DNA of 64,000 nucleotides. Origin: an uncultured Cellvibrionales bacterium. Lineage in GTDB: Bacteria; Pseudomonadota; Gammaproteobacteria; Pseudomonadales; GM7GCV1. Where the stretch lies: NCBI GenBank assembly GCA_913063225.1, contig CAJXYP010000005.1, forward strand, positions 1-64,000, in the 5' to 3' direction. The notes beneath the pieces are model-generated. The model saw nothing but the letters and a program-made list of their open reading frames with translations, made no database searches and was not told the DNA's origin. Position numbers and translations under genes: made by a program. Below, in pieces: positions 46,651-59,262 of this stretch (position 1 is the first letter of the stretch; each line of letters opens with the position of its first letter).

Positions 46651-49374
46651 CTATTCTTCCAGAATACGTATTTCTGCGATACCGGAATCTCTAAGAGGCT
46701 GCTCTATTAATGACAAATCGCCGACGATTAGCCAAATCGAATTTTCCGGCAATATTTGCTCTGCGGCAACCGCAGATATTTCTTCAACCTGCATATTCCG
46801 AAGTTGCTCTTGAGAGGTTTCAAAGAAGTCTAACGGACGATTATAGCTAACTATATCAAGCATATAGCCGCGCACTGCGCCCGCAGTTTCTAAGCGACCC
46901 GGGAGGCTGCGCAATAATCCTTCACGATTTCTATCCAACTCCTCTTGAGTAATCGGGTTCGTAGTTGTGTATTCCTCTACCTCGCGGAATATCTCCAACA
47001 TAGATTCTAGTGTTTTATCTGATTGCACAGGAGCGTAATAAATCAGCGGGCGCTGGGCCCGTGAATCAGGAAGGAAGGAACGTGCACCGTAGGCCCACCC
47101 CTTGTCTTCACGAAGGTTCATATTGAGACGAGCATTGAAGGTACCACCCAATGCTCGGATAGCCATATCCAGCATTTCTGTTTGCTCCCAATTGGAAGCT
47201 GGCATCAGCTGGCCACCGATAATCATAGATTGCGGCGCATCTGCTTTGTCTAATAGATAGATAACTCCCGCATCTGCGGTAACACCTTCCAAAGGGAGCT
47301 CTTTGGCACCCAAGGCAACTTCAGGTGCCTGCCAATCTCCAAAGGCCCTCTCTAATTCAGGCTGAATTTCCTCACGACTCATTGAACCAACCACTACTAA
47401 AGTGGCGTTATCCGGACGAATCCACTGATTGTAGAAATCCATCAAATGATTGCGCTGAATGCTAGCAATCGACTCTTCAGTGCCAGAGCCAGTCAATGGT
47501 ATTCCGTAGGGATGCCCTTCTGGATATAGCAAAGGCGGCAAATTCCGCAACGCTAACTGCTGTGGGTCTGCTTTCTCTCGTGCTATGCCCGCCAATGCGC
47601 CAATACGTATACGTTCAAGATCGGCTTCGGGAAAAATTGGATTGCGGATGATCTCTGCATAAAGCTCCACCGATTCCCGAAGGTTTGCTTCAAGTGCACT
47701 TAAACTCACCTGAGTATTATCCACAGACGAGCCTGCGCCAATGCTTGCTCCTAAACGCTCTTCTAAGTCCGCTAGTTCGAGCGCATCATATTTGTCAGTA
47801 CCCTCGTCGAGCATGCTTCCGGTCAAACCGGCAGTTCCCAATATATTGCCTGCATCTGCCGAATAACCGGCATCAAAGATCATCGTCATTCCTACTAAGG
47901 GCAAAGTTCCGCGTTCTACTAGTAGCACTGGAATACCATTTCCCAGTTCGAATGTTTCGATTTCAGGGAACTCTAGAGCTGGTGCCTCACCTGCTCCCGG
48001 AAGTTCTGATCTGTCAGCGCCTGTTTCCGCCGTCTGGTAGTTTGGTTGCGGATGAACTTCAAGGTTGTAGTCACCACTAGATAACCAAGTGCGTGCAGCA
48101 TCTCTGACCTGCCTGCTAGTGGCTGATTCCCATAGGCGCATATCTTCCTCAAAGGCTGAGGCGTCGCCTAAGTAGGTCTCAAAGGTAGCCAGTAGCTGAG
48201 ATTTTCCGCTGAATCCACCCACTTTTTCTAAGCCGCGAATCATGCCGGAGAAGTAAGATGCTTTTACCCTTTCAAGTTCATCACGAGTAGGTCCATCATC
48301 CAAGAAATCCTGCAACTCTTCATTAATCGCAGCTTCTATAGTTTCCAATTCTACGCCTTCTTTTGCGTAGGCCTCCATCTCAAACATACCGGCAATTTCG
48401 AATCCGGATTGGCTTGCAGAGACGCTCGTAGCAATCTGATCTTCATATACTAAGCGGGTATAGAGTCGACTATTTTTTCCACCGCCCAGTATGGAACCTG
48501 CAATTTCCAGATATACCGTGTCCACAGCTCCGAACTGAGGCGTATTCCAGACTTTAGTCAGTCGTGCTTGAGGCACATCATCGACCATTATGTCCCTAGT
48601 GCTCTCATTCCGTTTGGCAATCCAGAGTTCTGGTCTACTGATAGCTGGTCCCGCTGGGATATCGCCAAAATAGTGATTAACCCTTTCAAATACGTGCTCG
48701 GGGTCAACATCTCCAGCCACTACCAGAACCGCATTATCTGCGCCGTAATAGGTTTCAAACCACTCCTTTACATCGTCTAAAGAGGCAGCATTCAAATCTT
48801 CCATTGAGCCAATAGTTGACCATCGGTATGGGTGTCCTTCGGGATACATTGCAGCAAGCTGCAGATATTCAGCTCCACCGTAAGCTCGGTTGTCACCTTG
48901 GCGTTTCTCGTTTTGAACAACCGCTCGCTGCTCATCAAGTTTTTCCTGAGTAATGACACCTAACAAATGGCCCATTCGATCAGATTCAAGCCAGAGAACA
49001 AGGTCCAATGCGGGGGTCGGAACCGTTTGAAAATAGTTAGTGCGATCAAACCAGGTGGTGCCATTGAGGTCAGTACCACCCGCTAGCTCCAAAGGAAGAA
49101 ACCACTCACCGTCGTAGTTTTCGGAACCATTAAACATTAGGTGCTCGAAAAGGTGCGCAAAACCGGTTATGCCCGGCCGCTCATTTTTTGAGCCAACGTG
49201 ATACCAGATATTGACTGCTACAATAGGCGCCTTGTTATCTTCATGAACTAACAGGGTTAGGCCGTTATCTAGGGTATATCTGGTGTAGGGAATTTCGATG
49301 CTATCCGCATACTGCGCTTGCGCAAAGGTTGCCGCCAAGCAAAGACTCAAGCCTAGCGTTATTAGATATTTCAA
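46651..49374 (-). CDS. M16 zinc peptidase (pitrilysin/insulinase type)
   Basis: A 907-residue exported peptidase: signal peptide 1-20 (AQA end), an active N-terminal M16 half with HLFEH at 74-78 and the downstream glutamate in QNEKRQ, and a C-terminal, inactive half (about 460-900, FELGNGIPVLLVER) that forms the closed chamber. Such proteins break down short peptides in the periplasm. It starts at TTG; GGGG lies 6 bases before it and no ATG is near. The start overlaps the end of the small membrane gene except for one base. Confidence 0.92.
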   Translation of the reverse strand: MKYLITLGLSLCLAATFAQAQYADSIEIPYTRYTLDNGLTLLVHEDNKAPIVAVNIWYHVGSKNERPGITGFAHLFEHLMFNGSENYDGEWFLPLELAGGTDLNGTTWFDRTNYFQTVPTPALDLVLWLESDRMGHLLGVITQEKLDEQRAVVQNEKRQGDNRAYGGAEYLQLAAMYPEGHPYRWSTIGSMEDLNAASLDDVKEWFETYYGADNAVLVVAGDVDPEHVFERVNHYFGDIPAGPAISRPELWIAKRNESTRDIMVDDVPQARLTKVWNTPQFGAVDTVYLEIAGSILGGGKNSRLYTRLVYEDQIATSVSASQSGFEIAGMFEMEAYAKEGVELETIEAAINEELQDFLDDGPTRDELERVKASYFSGMIRGLEKVGGFSGKSQLLATFETYLGDASAFEEDMRLWESATSRQVRDAARTWLSSGDYNLEVHPQPNYQTAETGADRSELPGAGEAPALEFPEIETFELGNGIPVLLVERGTLPLVGMTMIFDAGYSADAGNILGTAGLTGSMLDEGTDKYDALELADLEERLGASIGAGSSVDNTQVSLSALEANLRESVELYAEIIRNPIFPEADLERIRIGALAGIAREKADPQQLALRNLPPLLYPEGHPYGIPLTGSGTEESIASIQRNHLMDFYNQWIRPDNATLVVVGSMSREEIQPELERAFGDWQAPEVALGAKELPLEGVTADAGVIYLLDKADAPQSMIIGGQLMPASNWEQTEMLDMAIRALGGTFNARLNMNLREDKGWAYGARSFLPDSRAQRPLIYYAPVQSDKTLESMLEIFREVEEYTTTNPITQEELDRNREGLLRSLPGRLETAGAVRGYMLDIVSYNRPLDFFETSQEQLRNMQVEEISAVAAEQILPENSIWLIVGDLSLIEQPLRDSGIAEIRILEE

Positions 49375-49375
49375 T

Positions 49376-49600
49376 TTATTCCCCTCGTTTATTTTTAAAG
49401 TGCCTAAATAGTAAAATCACTAGGACAAAGAGTGCAGCCGGGACAATTAACAGGGCCACCATTAGAATACTGAGCAAGGTAGCCTCAGCCATTTCGGCCC
49501 AGGGCACGCCCCAGCCGTACACCGCAAGAGCAACTAATATACCACCAGCTATGACGCTAGTGGTTATAGGTCGACCCCGGGTAATCCTACGAAAAATCAT
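49376..49600 (-). CDS. Small two-helix membrane protein
   Basis: A 74-residue protein with two membrane helices (about 13-30 and 40-63) and a basic tail (RHFKNKRGE). GGAG lies 8 bases before the ATG, so it is very likely translated. It sits between the SLT lipoprotein (21 bases) and the M16 gene (1 base), so it is co-transcribed with them. I recognise no family. Confidence 0.7.
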   Translation of the reverse strand: MIFRRITRGRPITTSVIAGGILVALAVYGWGVPWAEMAEATLLSILMVALLIVPAALFVLVILLFRHFKNKRGE

Positions 49601-49621
49601 CGGTAAACTCCGCCAATACTA

Positions 49622-52272
<2,651 letters not shown>

Positions 52273-53457
52273 TTATCCCGGCAGGTTTTCGCGCTGAAAA
52301 TCGCCCATTCGAGTACGAATTTCTTCAACACGTTGATGTGTCAAGTAGTTACGCTCCAGGTCCTTCAATTCCCCACCCAGCTTTGAAGCCACGCCCCGCG
52401 CAGCGGAAAGCAATTGGTTAAAGGTTTGCAGGTTAGATACACCGGGGGTCATCGTCATAAAAAAGCAAATGCCGGGCGTATAGAAGTATTCGAGCTTTTC
52501 AATCGGAAAGGTTCCAGGATTCAATATATTTGCCGCACTGAATCGAATAGTTTCACTGCCGGAACCAGAGGTAAAATGGAAAATATCCATATTTCCCTGA
52601 TTTAGACTTTGCGATTCCAAAGCTGCTTTTAGCTCGGTACCCAGAAATTCATCGCCGTGCTCCATGCACATCAGGTTAATAATAATTACTTCGTCTGGCG
52701 TGGTTCTTGGTTCTGGAGCAGTTTGTTCTGAAGCGGTTGATTCAAAAGTAACTCCATCTGATAAGGCTGTCTCTTCATCGGCCGTCGAAACTGATGGCTC
52801 TATGCCATTATTTGGTTCTGCCTCGAGGTCCGCGGTTACTTCTGGTTCAGCATTTTGCGCAATGGGCTCAGGCCTTTCATGGCCACGAGGAAGCTTTTCG
52901 GTAGTTTCTGGATCACTAAATAGGATGCTGTGATCGACTTCTTCTTGTTCCACTAAAGGGTGATTTTTATACGCCGAGGGCTCTTCATTAGCTGAGGGCC
53001 CTTTATCCGCTGATGGCTCTTCAACAATCTCAGGAACTATTTCTTCGCTAACTAGAGGCTCTTCAACAACCAAAGGTGCATCTCCGACTTCTTCCGTTGG
53101 ATCTAGCAGGACCGGAATATGGGGATCTTTAGCTTCATCCTGATCAACACCAAGATCCAAGGCTCCCTGTTCAGAAGGACTGCGCAGCTTAGGTCTGTTT
53201 GCTTCTGCTTGTTCTCTAATTCGATTATTCACGGTATGAATATCCTCCGGATCACGGTGCCCTACTACGCGAGAACCACCCCCAGGTAGTTCACTGCGAA
53301 AATCATCTTCATAGTCTTCGTCACCGGAAGTCTGGTAACGCAGTCGAGTTTTGATACGCGCATACTTTAAATAACGATATCGCTTTATACCCCAGACTAC
53401 TCCTGCGTAGGCAGTGATCAGCGTTATAAGAATTAAAAGGATTTGCAGGCTATTCAC
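52273..53457 (-). CDS. zipA: Cell division protein ZipA
   Basis: Anchors FtsZ to the membrane. It has the N-terminal membrane helix (about 3-24), a basic patch, a long acidic Pro/Glu/Ser-rich linker with repeated SA-K/E-PSA units (about 145-165), and the C-terminal FtsZ-binding domain (about 255-385, IINLMCMEHGDEFLGTEL, FYTPGICFFMTMTPG). The start is GTG, two bases after the smc stop, so it is probably coupled to smc. Confidence 0.92.
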   Translation of the reverse strand: MNSLQILLILITLITAYAGVVWGIKRYRYLKYARIKTRLRYQTSGDEDYEDDFRSELPGGGSRVVGHRDPEDIHTVNNRIREQAEANRPKLRSPSEQGALDLGVDQDEAKDPHIPVLLDPTEEVGDAPLVVEEPLVSEEIVPEIVEEPSADKGPSANEEPSAYKNHPLVEQEEVDHSILFSDPETTEKLPRGHERPEPIAQNAEPEVTADLEAEPNNGIEPSVSTADEETALSDGVTFESTASEQTAPEPRTTPDEVIIINLMCMEHGDEFLGTELKAALESQSLNQGNMDIFHFTSGSGSETIRFSAANILNPGTFPIEKLEYFYTPGICFFMTMTPGVSNLQTFNQLLSAARGVASKLGGELKDLERNYLTHQRVEEIRTRMGDFQRENLPG

Positions 53458-53459
53458 GT

Positions 53460-56400
53460 CTAGCTACCAACCAGTTCAACTGCTTTATTAACATCAACAG
53501 TCACCAGTCTGGATACACCGGCTTCATGCATGGTCACACCCATAAGGTGATCAGCCATTTCCATAGTCACTTTGTTATGGGTAATAAAGATAAATTGCAC
53601 TTGCTGAGACATGGTCTTAACCAGAGCGGCAAAGCGAGCGACGTTAGCGTCATCTAACGGAGCATCAACTTCATCCAACATACAAAACGGAGCTGGGTTC
53701 AGTTGGAAAATTGCAAATACCAGCGCTATTGCGGTTAGCGCTTTCTCGCCACCGGACAACAGCTGAATAGTTGCGTTTCTCTTCCCCGGCGGGCGAGCCA
53801 TAATAGAAATACCGGTCTCCAGGAGATCATCATCCGTCAAATCAAGGTAGGCGTGACCGCCACCAAACAACTGAGGGAATAGCGTCTTAAACCCAGAATT
53901 AATGCGGTCGTAAGTTTCCTTAAAGCGCGTCCGGGTTTCCTTATCGATCTTCCGAATTGCGCTTTCCAATGTTGAAAGCGCTTCTTCCAGTTCGTCATTC
54001 TGCGCATCAAGGTAACTCTTGCGCTCGGACTCTTCCTTAAATTCATCAATGGCCGCTAAGTTAATCGGGCCAAGTCGATCGATGCGGGTGCGCAGCGAAC
54101 TGAGTTGCTCTTCCCAGACATCCTGCTGTGCGTCGTCAGGCAATTTTTCCAGCAGTTCTGCTGGAGTAATGTCCTCGAGTTGTTCCGCCAAAGTCTTGCA
54201 TCGGGTAATAACCTCTTGGGCGTCCAGTTTCTTCTGTTGAAGAATTTCCCGCTGCTCTTGAATCTTCTGCTGCAATGCCTGCTTGTTACGATCAAATTCT
54301 TGAAGCTCTGACTCTTTGTTCTGAACCAAAGCCCGAACTTCCGTTAGCGCTTTTTCTGTCTCTAGTCGCTTGTTTACCCTCTGATTCAGCTGGGACTGCA
54401 TTTCATCGACAGGGCTGTCATCAGTTTTAGCGGCTTCTTGTAGGCTCGACTCTTGTTCTTGAACCTGCTCTAACTGGCGTTCCAAACGGCTTATCGCTTC
54501 AACAACGGCAGTCAACTGGGTTTTTACTGTCTGCTCTCGAAGTTGCAGCTGCTGCGCACTCTGACGTGACTGCTGGTCTTTACTTCGCGCCAGTGACAAG
54601 GCTTCTTGCTGCTCTTGCCTTTGTTGCTGCAGTGAGCCGCGTTGGCGATTAAGCTCGTCCATGGTTTCGATTCCCACAGCCAAATCCGTGCGGGTTTGTT
54701 TCAAAGAGGCGTCATCTTCGGTTATTCGAGTTTCTGTGGTGGCAATCTCTTGCAGCTGAGAATCTCGGGTATGCAGAATTTGATCGTATTTGCTTTTAGC
54801 CCCGGAATACTCTGTAGCCGCTTTATTTGCATGCAGTGTATTTTCCGATAGGGCTTCGCGAACTTCTTTCAGATTGTGCTCATTATCGGACAACGCAGTG
54901 CGGGCAAGATCAACAGCAAATGCCAGTCCCGCTTCATCTTTGTTTAGCTCAATTAGCCCAGCATTTAAATCGTCAATTTCAGATTTGCGACTCAGCACTC
55001 CCGGATCTTTAGCACTTGAAGGACGAACACGGCACCAGCCCTGACCGAACCACAGTCCATCAGCGGTAATCACCGATTCACCTTCAGAGAGACTAGTGCG
55101 CATAGAAAGCGCCTGATCCAAAGAGTCCGCAGTTTTGATTCTATTTAATAGGTTTTGGGCAGCCGGACTATCAACTTTAGTTGCCAGAGAAGCGGCATCT
55201 ATATTAGCTACCCTTGTATCAGACTCGATTAGTGAAACGGTATCTCCCTCGAAGGAGACAAGGGCCTTTTCGTATTGCGCTAAACCGGAAACACTCAGGG
55301 AAGATATAAAGGGTTCTAATACCATTTCAACGGCATTTTCCCAGCCCTTCTCGACATTGAGCTGATCAGCCAGTATCTGGTTGTCAGTAAGCGAGTTTTC
55401 CTGCAACCATGCGTCGGAGGACATTTCGCTTCTACCCAGAGCGGCTTCGTAGAGTTCGATAAGGGAGTCATGCCGCCCCAGATCAACGCTCACTTTCTGA
55501 CGAACTTTATTCAACTTGTCCAGGCTATCTCTTTCAGTGTGCCGCTGGTCTAGAACTTCCGCAGCAAGGTCAGCTTCGCGCTGACGTTTTTCAGCTAAAG
55601 AAGCATCCAGTTGGTTCTTTTGAGTTTCTAGAACATCCAGCTCAGTTTTTAAGCCCTGCAGCTTTTCATCACTTACCGCCAGTTCTTTAAGCTTTAACAG
55701 GCGTTCCTGCATTTGCTGCAATGAGGTTTCAAGATGTTTGATACTGGATTGGCGTACTTCCGCATCACGCTGAGCAGTTGAAGACTCGGTGGTAAAAGTG
55801 TCCCAGCGGCCCTGCCAGTCGGCAACCTGAGTTTCGATGCTAGCTAAACTCTTGCGCGCTTCGTCAGCCTCAAGAGTAGCTTTCTCGCCCTGACTTTGAA
55901 GCTCGGCAATTTCCGCTTCCCAGCCTGCGCATTTGTTTTTATCCTGCTGAAGATGCTCGCGCATCTGCGTGCCACTTTCCTGAGCTCGGTGCAGGTCTTC
56001 AAGAAGTTTCTTGCTGGTTGAGCGCTGATGTTCTACCTGCTGCTCAAGTCGGGCTATCTCAGCGCCTTCGCTGTAGTATTTTCCCTGAACACCAGTGAAT
56101 ACTTCATTCTGCTCGGCTAGTTCTGCCCGCAGTCGCTCTATACCCGTATCCCCAGCAAGATTGTCAGTAACCAGTTTCTCTAGTTCTAGATCCTGCGCGC
56201 GAATCTGCTCTCTTTGCTTCTCCGCAGAAGTATCCATATCTCGCCACTTCAGAGCTATAAGCTGTTGGCTAAGCTCGCGCTCTTCGCCTTTGTATTCTCT
56301 ATAACGTTCAGCGGCACTTGCTTGACGTTTCAATCTGCTTATAACCCGCTCTAGCTCCTCACGAATGTCCGTAAGTCGCTCGAGGTTCTCGCGAGTTCTT

Positions 56401-56954
56401 CTAATTCTATTTTCGGTATCACGGCGTCGTTCTTTATATTTTGATATACCTGCCGCTTCTTCGATGTAGACACGCAAATCTTCAGGTCTGGCCGTAACCA
56501 GGTTTGAGATCATGCCCTGCTCGATAATTGAATAACTGCGCGGACCCAGACCCGTGCCAAGGAATATATCCATTACGTCGCGCCGGCGACACTTGCTGCC
56601 ATTCAAAAAGTAATCCGATACGCTTTCTCGGCTTACGCGCCGACGTACAGATATTTCGGAGAAAGCTGCGTATTCGCCACCAATGCGACCTTCCGAGTTA
56701 TCGAATATGAGTTCAATGCTCGCCTGACCCACCGGCTTGCGGCCACCAGAGCCATTAAAAATAACATCGGTAATTGATTCACCACGCAATTGCTTGGCAG
56801 AGCTCTCGCCCATTACCCAGCGAACTGCATCGATAATATTGGATTTGCCGCAGCCGTTAGGGCCGACTACACCGCACAGGGCGGAAGGGAAGTTAACTGT
56901 GGTTGGATCTACAAAAGATTTGAAGCCAGATAGCTTCATACACTTCAAACGCAC
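53460..56954 (-). CDS. smc: Chromosome segregation ATPase Smc
   Basis: A 1164-residue SMC with the N-terminal ATPase head (Walker A GPNGCGKSN at 31-39), two long coiled coils with a hinge near 500-660, and the C-terminal head (LLSGGEKALTAIALVFAIF signature and CMLDEVDAPLDD Walker B). It works with ScpA and ScpB, whose genes are at 24-26 kb. Presence of Smc/ScpAB rather than MukBEF fits this lineage. Confidence 0.97.
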   Translation of the reverse strand: MRLKCMKLSGFKSFVDPTTVNFPSALCGVVGPNGCGKSNIIDAVRWVMGESSAKQLRGESITDVIFNGSGGRKPVGQASIELIFDNSEGRIGGEYAAFSEISVRRRVSRESVSDYFLNGSKCRRRDVMDIFLGTGLGPRSYSIIEQGMISNLVTARPEDLRVYIEEAAGISKYKERRRDTENRIRRTRENLERLTDIREELERVISRLKRQASAAERYREYKGEERELSQQLIALKWRDMDTSAEKQREQIRAQDLELEKLVTDNLAGDTGIERLRAELAEQNEVFTGVQGKYYSEGAEIARLEQQVEHQRSTSKKLLEDLHRAQESGTQMREHLQQDKNKCAGWEAEIAELQSQGEKATLEADEARKSLASIETQVADWQGRWDTFTTESSTAQRDAEVRQSSIKHLETSLQQMQERLLKLKELAVSDEKLQGLKTELDVLETQKNQLDASLAEKRQREADLAAEVLDQRHTERDSLDKLNKVRQKVSVDLGRHDSLIELYEAALGRSEMSSDAWLQENSLTDNQILADQLNVEKGWENAVEMVLEPFISSLSVSGLAQYEKALVSFEGDTVSLIESDTRVANIDAASLATKVDSPAAQNLLNRIKTADSLDQALSMRTSLSEGESVITADGLWFGQGWCRVRPSSAKDPGVLSRKSEIDDLNAGLIELNKDEAGLAFAVDLARTALSDNEHNLKEVREALSENTLHANKAATEYSGAKSKYDQILHTRDSQLQEIATTETRITEDDASLKQTRTDLAVGIETMDELNRQRGSLQQQRQEQQEALSLARSKDQQSRQSAQQLQLREQTVKTQLTAVVEAISRLERQLEQVQEQESSLQEAAKTDDSPVDEMQSQLNQRVNKRLETEKALTEVRALVQNKESELQEFDRNKQALQQKIQEQREILQQKKLDAQEVITRCKTLAEQLEDITPAELLEKLPDDAQQDVWEEQLSSLRTRIDRLGPINLAAIDEFKEESERKSYLDAQNDELEEALSTLESAIRKIDKETRTRFKETYDRINSGFKTLFPQLFGGGHAYLDLTDDDLLETGISIMARPPGKRNATIQLLSGGEKALTAIALVFAIFQLNPAPFCMLDEVDAPLDDANVARFAALVKTMSQQVQFIFITHNKVTMEMADHLMGVTMHEAGVSRLVTVDVNKAVELVGS

Positions 56955-57042
56955 GATATAAATTCCGCTTTAAATTTGAAAGGATTTAGGGTCGATTGAA
57001 GGCATTGTACTTAAGAAAGTACGCACTTATATAGGTCTCTAG

Positions 57043-57062
57043 ATTTTATTTTATTTTATTTT
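57043..57062. repeat. Four copies of ATTTT
   Basis: A perfect 5-base repeat (x4) in the 148-base gap between smc and ccmI. It is AT-rich and could lie within an UP-like element of the smc promoter, but nothing else supports this. Confidence 0.4.
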
Positions 57063-57102
57063 TGTTTTAAGAGCGTCTTATTTTGGCTTGAAGAAGTTCG
57101 GA

Positions 57103-58188
57103 CTAATTAACCAGATTAGATATATTAAGTTGCAGTGGACCGGTCAATTCGGAAGGCACTATTGGCGCTGAGATTGCCTCATAATCTCCTGGCTGTGCGG
57201 CCGGTTGACCTGAATACGAAAGCCTAGCTACGACTTCCAACAATGGCAATCCCAATAGGTTAGTTCCGGGGATCATAACCATGGAATTATCCAATACCAT
57301 TTGCACAGGCAGGTCCGCCACGCTAAGTCGGCTAACGGCGGTCGGAATTGGAGAGCCGGGAATGCGGGCAAAAACAAAAATCGTTGTTTCGGGCGAGGCA
57401 GCAATACCCGCCCCTAACTGAATACTCAGTGCAATACCCCCAGTTTCAACTGCCAGATCTGAACCAGAAGCTGAACTAGAAGCGTTTGCACTATCCTGCT
57501 CTCCTCCAAGCTCTACCAGCAGCTGCTGGGCACGAATAACACTGGCCTGAATAAGCTGGGCATTCTCAGACATAGGCGGCAGGCCTGTTAAAGCTATATT
57601 CCAAAACTGAATTGCCGGCTCGAGTTGCCCATCCTGAAAAGCGGCAATGCCAAGTATGCCGAGAACCACGGCATTAGTTTGATCCAGCCTAATTACTCGC
57701 TGGGCAATTTGTTCAACCTTAGGCGTCAGGTTATAACCCTGATTAATAAATTCGGCTTCGGCCCAACGGGATAGGATAGTTACATCATCTGTGTAGGTCT
57801 CGGCAGCTCGCTCAAAGGCTTCCGATGCCAAATCGTACTGCGCTGACTCCTCATAGCTACCAGCCAATAAATACCAATACTCGCCCTTGTCGTTTTGCTC
57901 TGCCCTGTCACGAATTTTGTCTAGCAGCGTTTGCCAATCAGCTTCATCAATATCATTCCCCTGAGCAGCTAGCTCACCCATACGCTGGTATTCATCACGA
58001 ATCACTATGTCAGGGTGAGCACCAAGACTTTTGTATAGAAGCACAGAGGCGAGCGGAGTCGCCAAAAAAACCACTGTCAGGACTTTTTTACTGGTCACAT
58101 TAGCTTTTCGCCAAATTGGCCATAGGGTCACCAACAAAAGCAGTACTATAAAACCAAAAAAGACGGCAATACTAAGAGTTGCGCTCAT
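57103..58188 (-). CDS. ccmI: Cytochrome c maturation protein CcmI
   Basis: The haem-lyase partner that holds apocytochrome c. Two membrane helices at the N-terminus (IAVFFGFIVLLLLVTLWPIW, and near 38-52), a TPR region (about 100-210, EYWYLLAGSYEESAQYDLASEAFERA), and a C-terminal domain (about 245-361, IALSIQLGAG...VFVFAR). It is 2 bases after ccmH on the same strand and ends the cluster. Confidence 0.9.
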   Translation of the reverse strand: MSATLSIAVFFGFIVLLLLVTLWPIWRKANVTSKKVLTVVFLATPLASVLLYKSLGAHPDIVIRDEYQRMGELAAQGNDIDEADWQTLLDKIRDRAEQNDKGEYWYLLAGSYEESAQYDLASEAFERAAETYTDDVTILSRWAEAEFINQGYNLTPKVEQIAQRVIRLDQTNAVVLGILGIAAFQDGQLEPAIQFWNIALTGLPPMSENAQLIQASVIRAQQLLVELGGEQDSANASSSASGSDLAVETGGIALSIQLGAGIAASPETTIFVFARIPGSPIPTAVSRLSVADLPVQMVLDNSMVMIPGTNLLGLPLLEVVARLSYSGQPAAQPGDYEAISAPIVPSELTGPLQLNISNLVN

Positions 58189-58190
58189 AA

Positions 58191-58721
58191 TTAATCTTTA
58201 TCCTGCTGTGAGTTCTGCTCTGAACTCTCAGCTGAATCCAAACCTGAATCTGGCTCATTGGCGGCCGGAACTGGCCTTCTGCTAGCTTGCAGTACTACTC
58301 TCCAAAACAAGAGAGCTCCACCTAAACCAAAACCTATCGGCACTAGCCATACCCAAAGCGTTATGCCGCTAACAGGAGGGCTATAAAGTACAAAGGTGCC
58401 GTAACGGTCCACCAAGAAATCTCTAATTTGCTGGTCTGATTGGCCATCTTCCAACATAAGATAAATTTCTCGGCGCAGATCAGCAGAAATCGGCGAGTCA
58501 GAATCCGCCAAGTTTTGATTTTGGCACTTCGGGCATCGCAGTACTTTATTCAACTCTTCGTATCGCTCAAGTAATTCTGGCGAACTGAAATCGTGTATTT
58601 CGCCTATTCCGTAAGCTGGAGTTGCACTAAGCCCTGAGATAAAAACAGCCATCAAAGCGGTCAGTAGCAGGCTTAGCCCATAAAATGATTTTGCAGAGCT
58701 AATCATCGATTTGACCGCCAT
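58191..58721 (-). CDS. ccmH: Cytochrome c maturation protein CcmH
   Basis: The thiol-reducing subunit for apocytochrome c. Motif LRCPKCQNQ is intact (two catalytic cysteines), after a signal-like helix and with a second membrane helix near 120-140. The tail is low-complexity. The start lies 23 bases inside ccmG. Confidence 0.94.
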   Translation of the reverse strand: MAVKSMISSAKSFYGLSLLLTALMAVFISGLSATPAYGIGEIHDFSSPELLERYEELNKVLRCPKCQNQNLADSDSPISADLRREIYLMLEDGQSDQQIRDFLVDRYGTFVLYSPPVSGITLWVWLVPIGFGLGGALLFWRVVLQASRRPVPAANEPDSGLDSAESSEQNSQQDKD

Positions 58722-59262
58722 ATTGTAAATAGACCGGTTTCATCAGGTCGTCCCATACACGCTGATCTACCACCCCTACCCGCTTATAACGAATTACGCC
58801 GTCACCGTCGACGATAAAGGTTTCAGGAGCTCCATATACGCCAAGATCGAGGCCCAATCGACCGTCCTGATCTTGGATATGGTACTGATAGATATCGCCG
58901 AAGGAGTCCAGCCAGTCTAGTGCGGCTGTAGGAGTATCTTTGTAGTTCAAACCAACAAGAGGAACCCCTGCTTCAACCAACTCGGTCAAAAATGGATGTT
59001 CGTAGCGACAACTCGGACACCAAGAACCCCAAACGTTAACCAGGGTGACCTGCCCCATAGATAGCTCTGACTGGTCATGAACATCATTATCCAATCCAGC
59101 CAATTCAAAGCTGGGAAAAGGCCGATCTATTAGAGCTGATGTCAACTCATCGCCACCGCGAATTTCTCGCAACTGCAAAGCGGAATAGAAAAATGCAGAC
59201 AGCAATACAAATGCCGTTAGGGGCGCAAAAACCAAAAACTTTTTGCTTGCCTCCGGGGTCAT
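58699..59262 (-). CDS. ccmG: Thiol:disulfide interchange protein CcmG/DsbE
   Basis: Passes electrons to CcmH for cytochrome c assembly. An N-terminal membrane anchor, then a thioredoxin fold with the WCPSC active site (GSWCPSCRYEHP) and the following GVYGAPETFIVD with cis-proline. Overlaps ccmF by 4 bases and ccmH by 23. Confidence 0.95.
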   Translation of the reverse strand: MTPEASKKFLVFAPLTAFVLLSAFFYSALQLREIRGGDELTSALIDRPFPSFELAGLDNDVHDQSELSMGQVTLVNVWGSWCPSCRYEHPFLTELVEAGVPLVGLNYKDTPTAALDWLDSFGDIYQYHIQDQDGRLGLDLGVYGAPETFIVDGDGVIRYKRVGVVDQRVWDDLMKPVYLQYGGQIDD

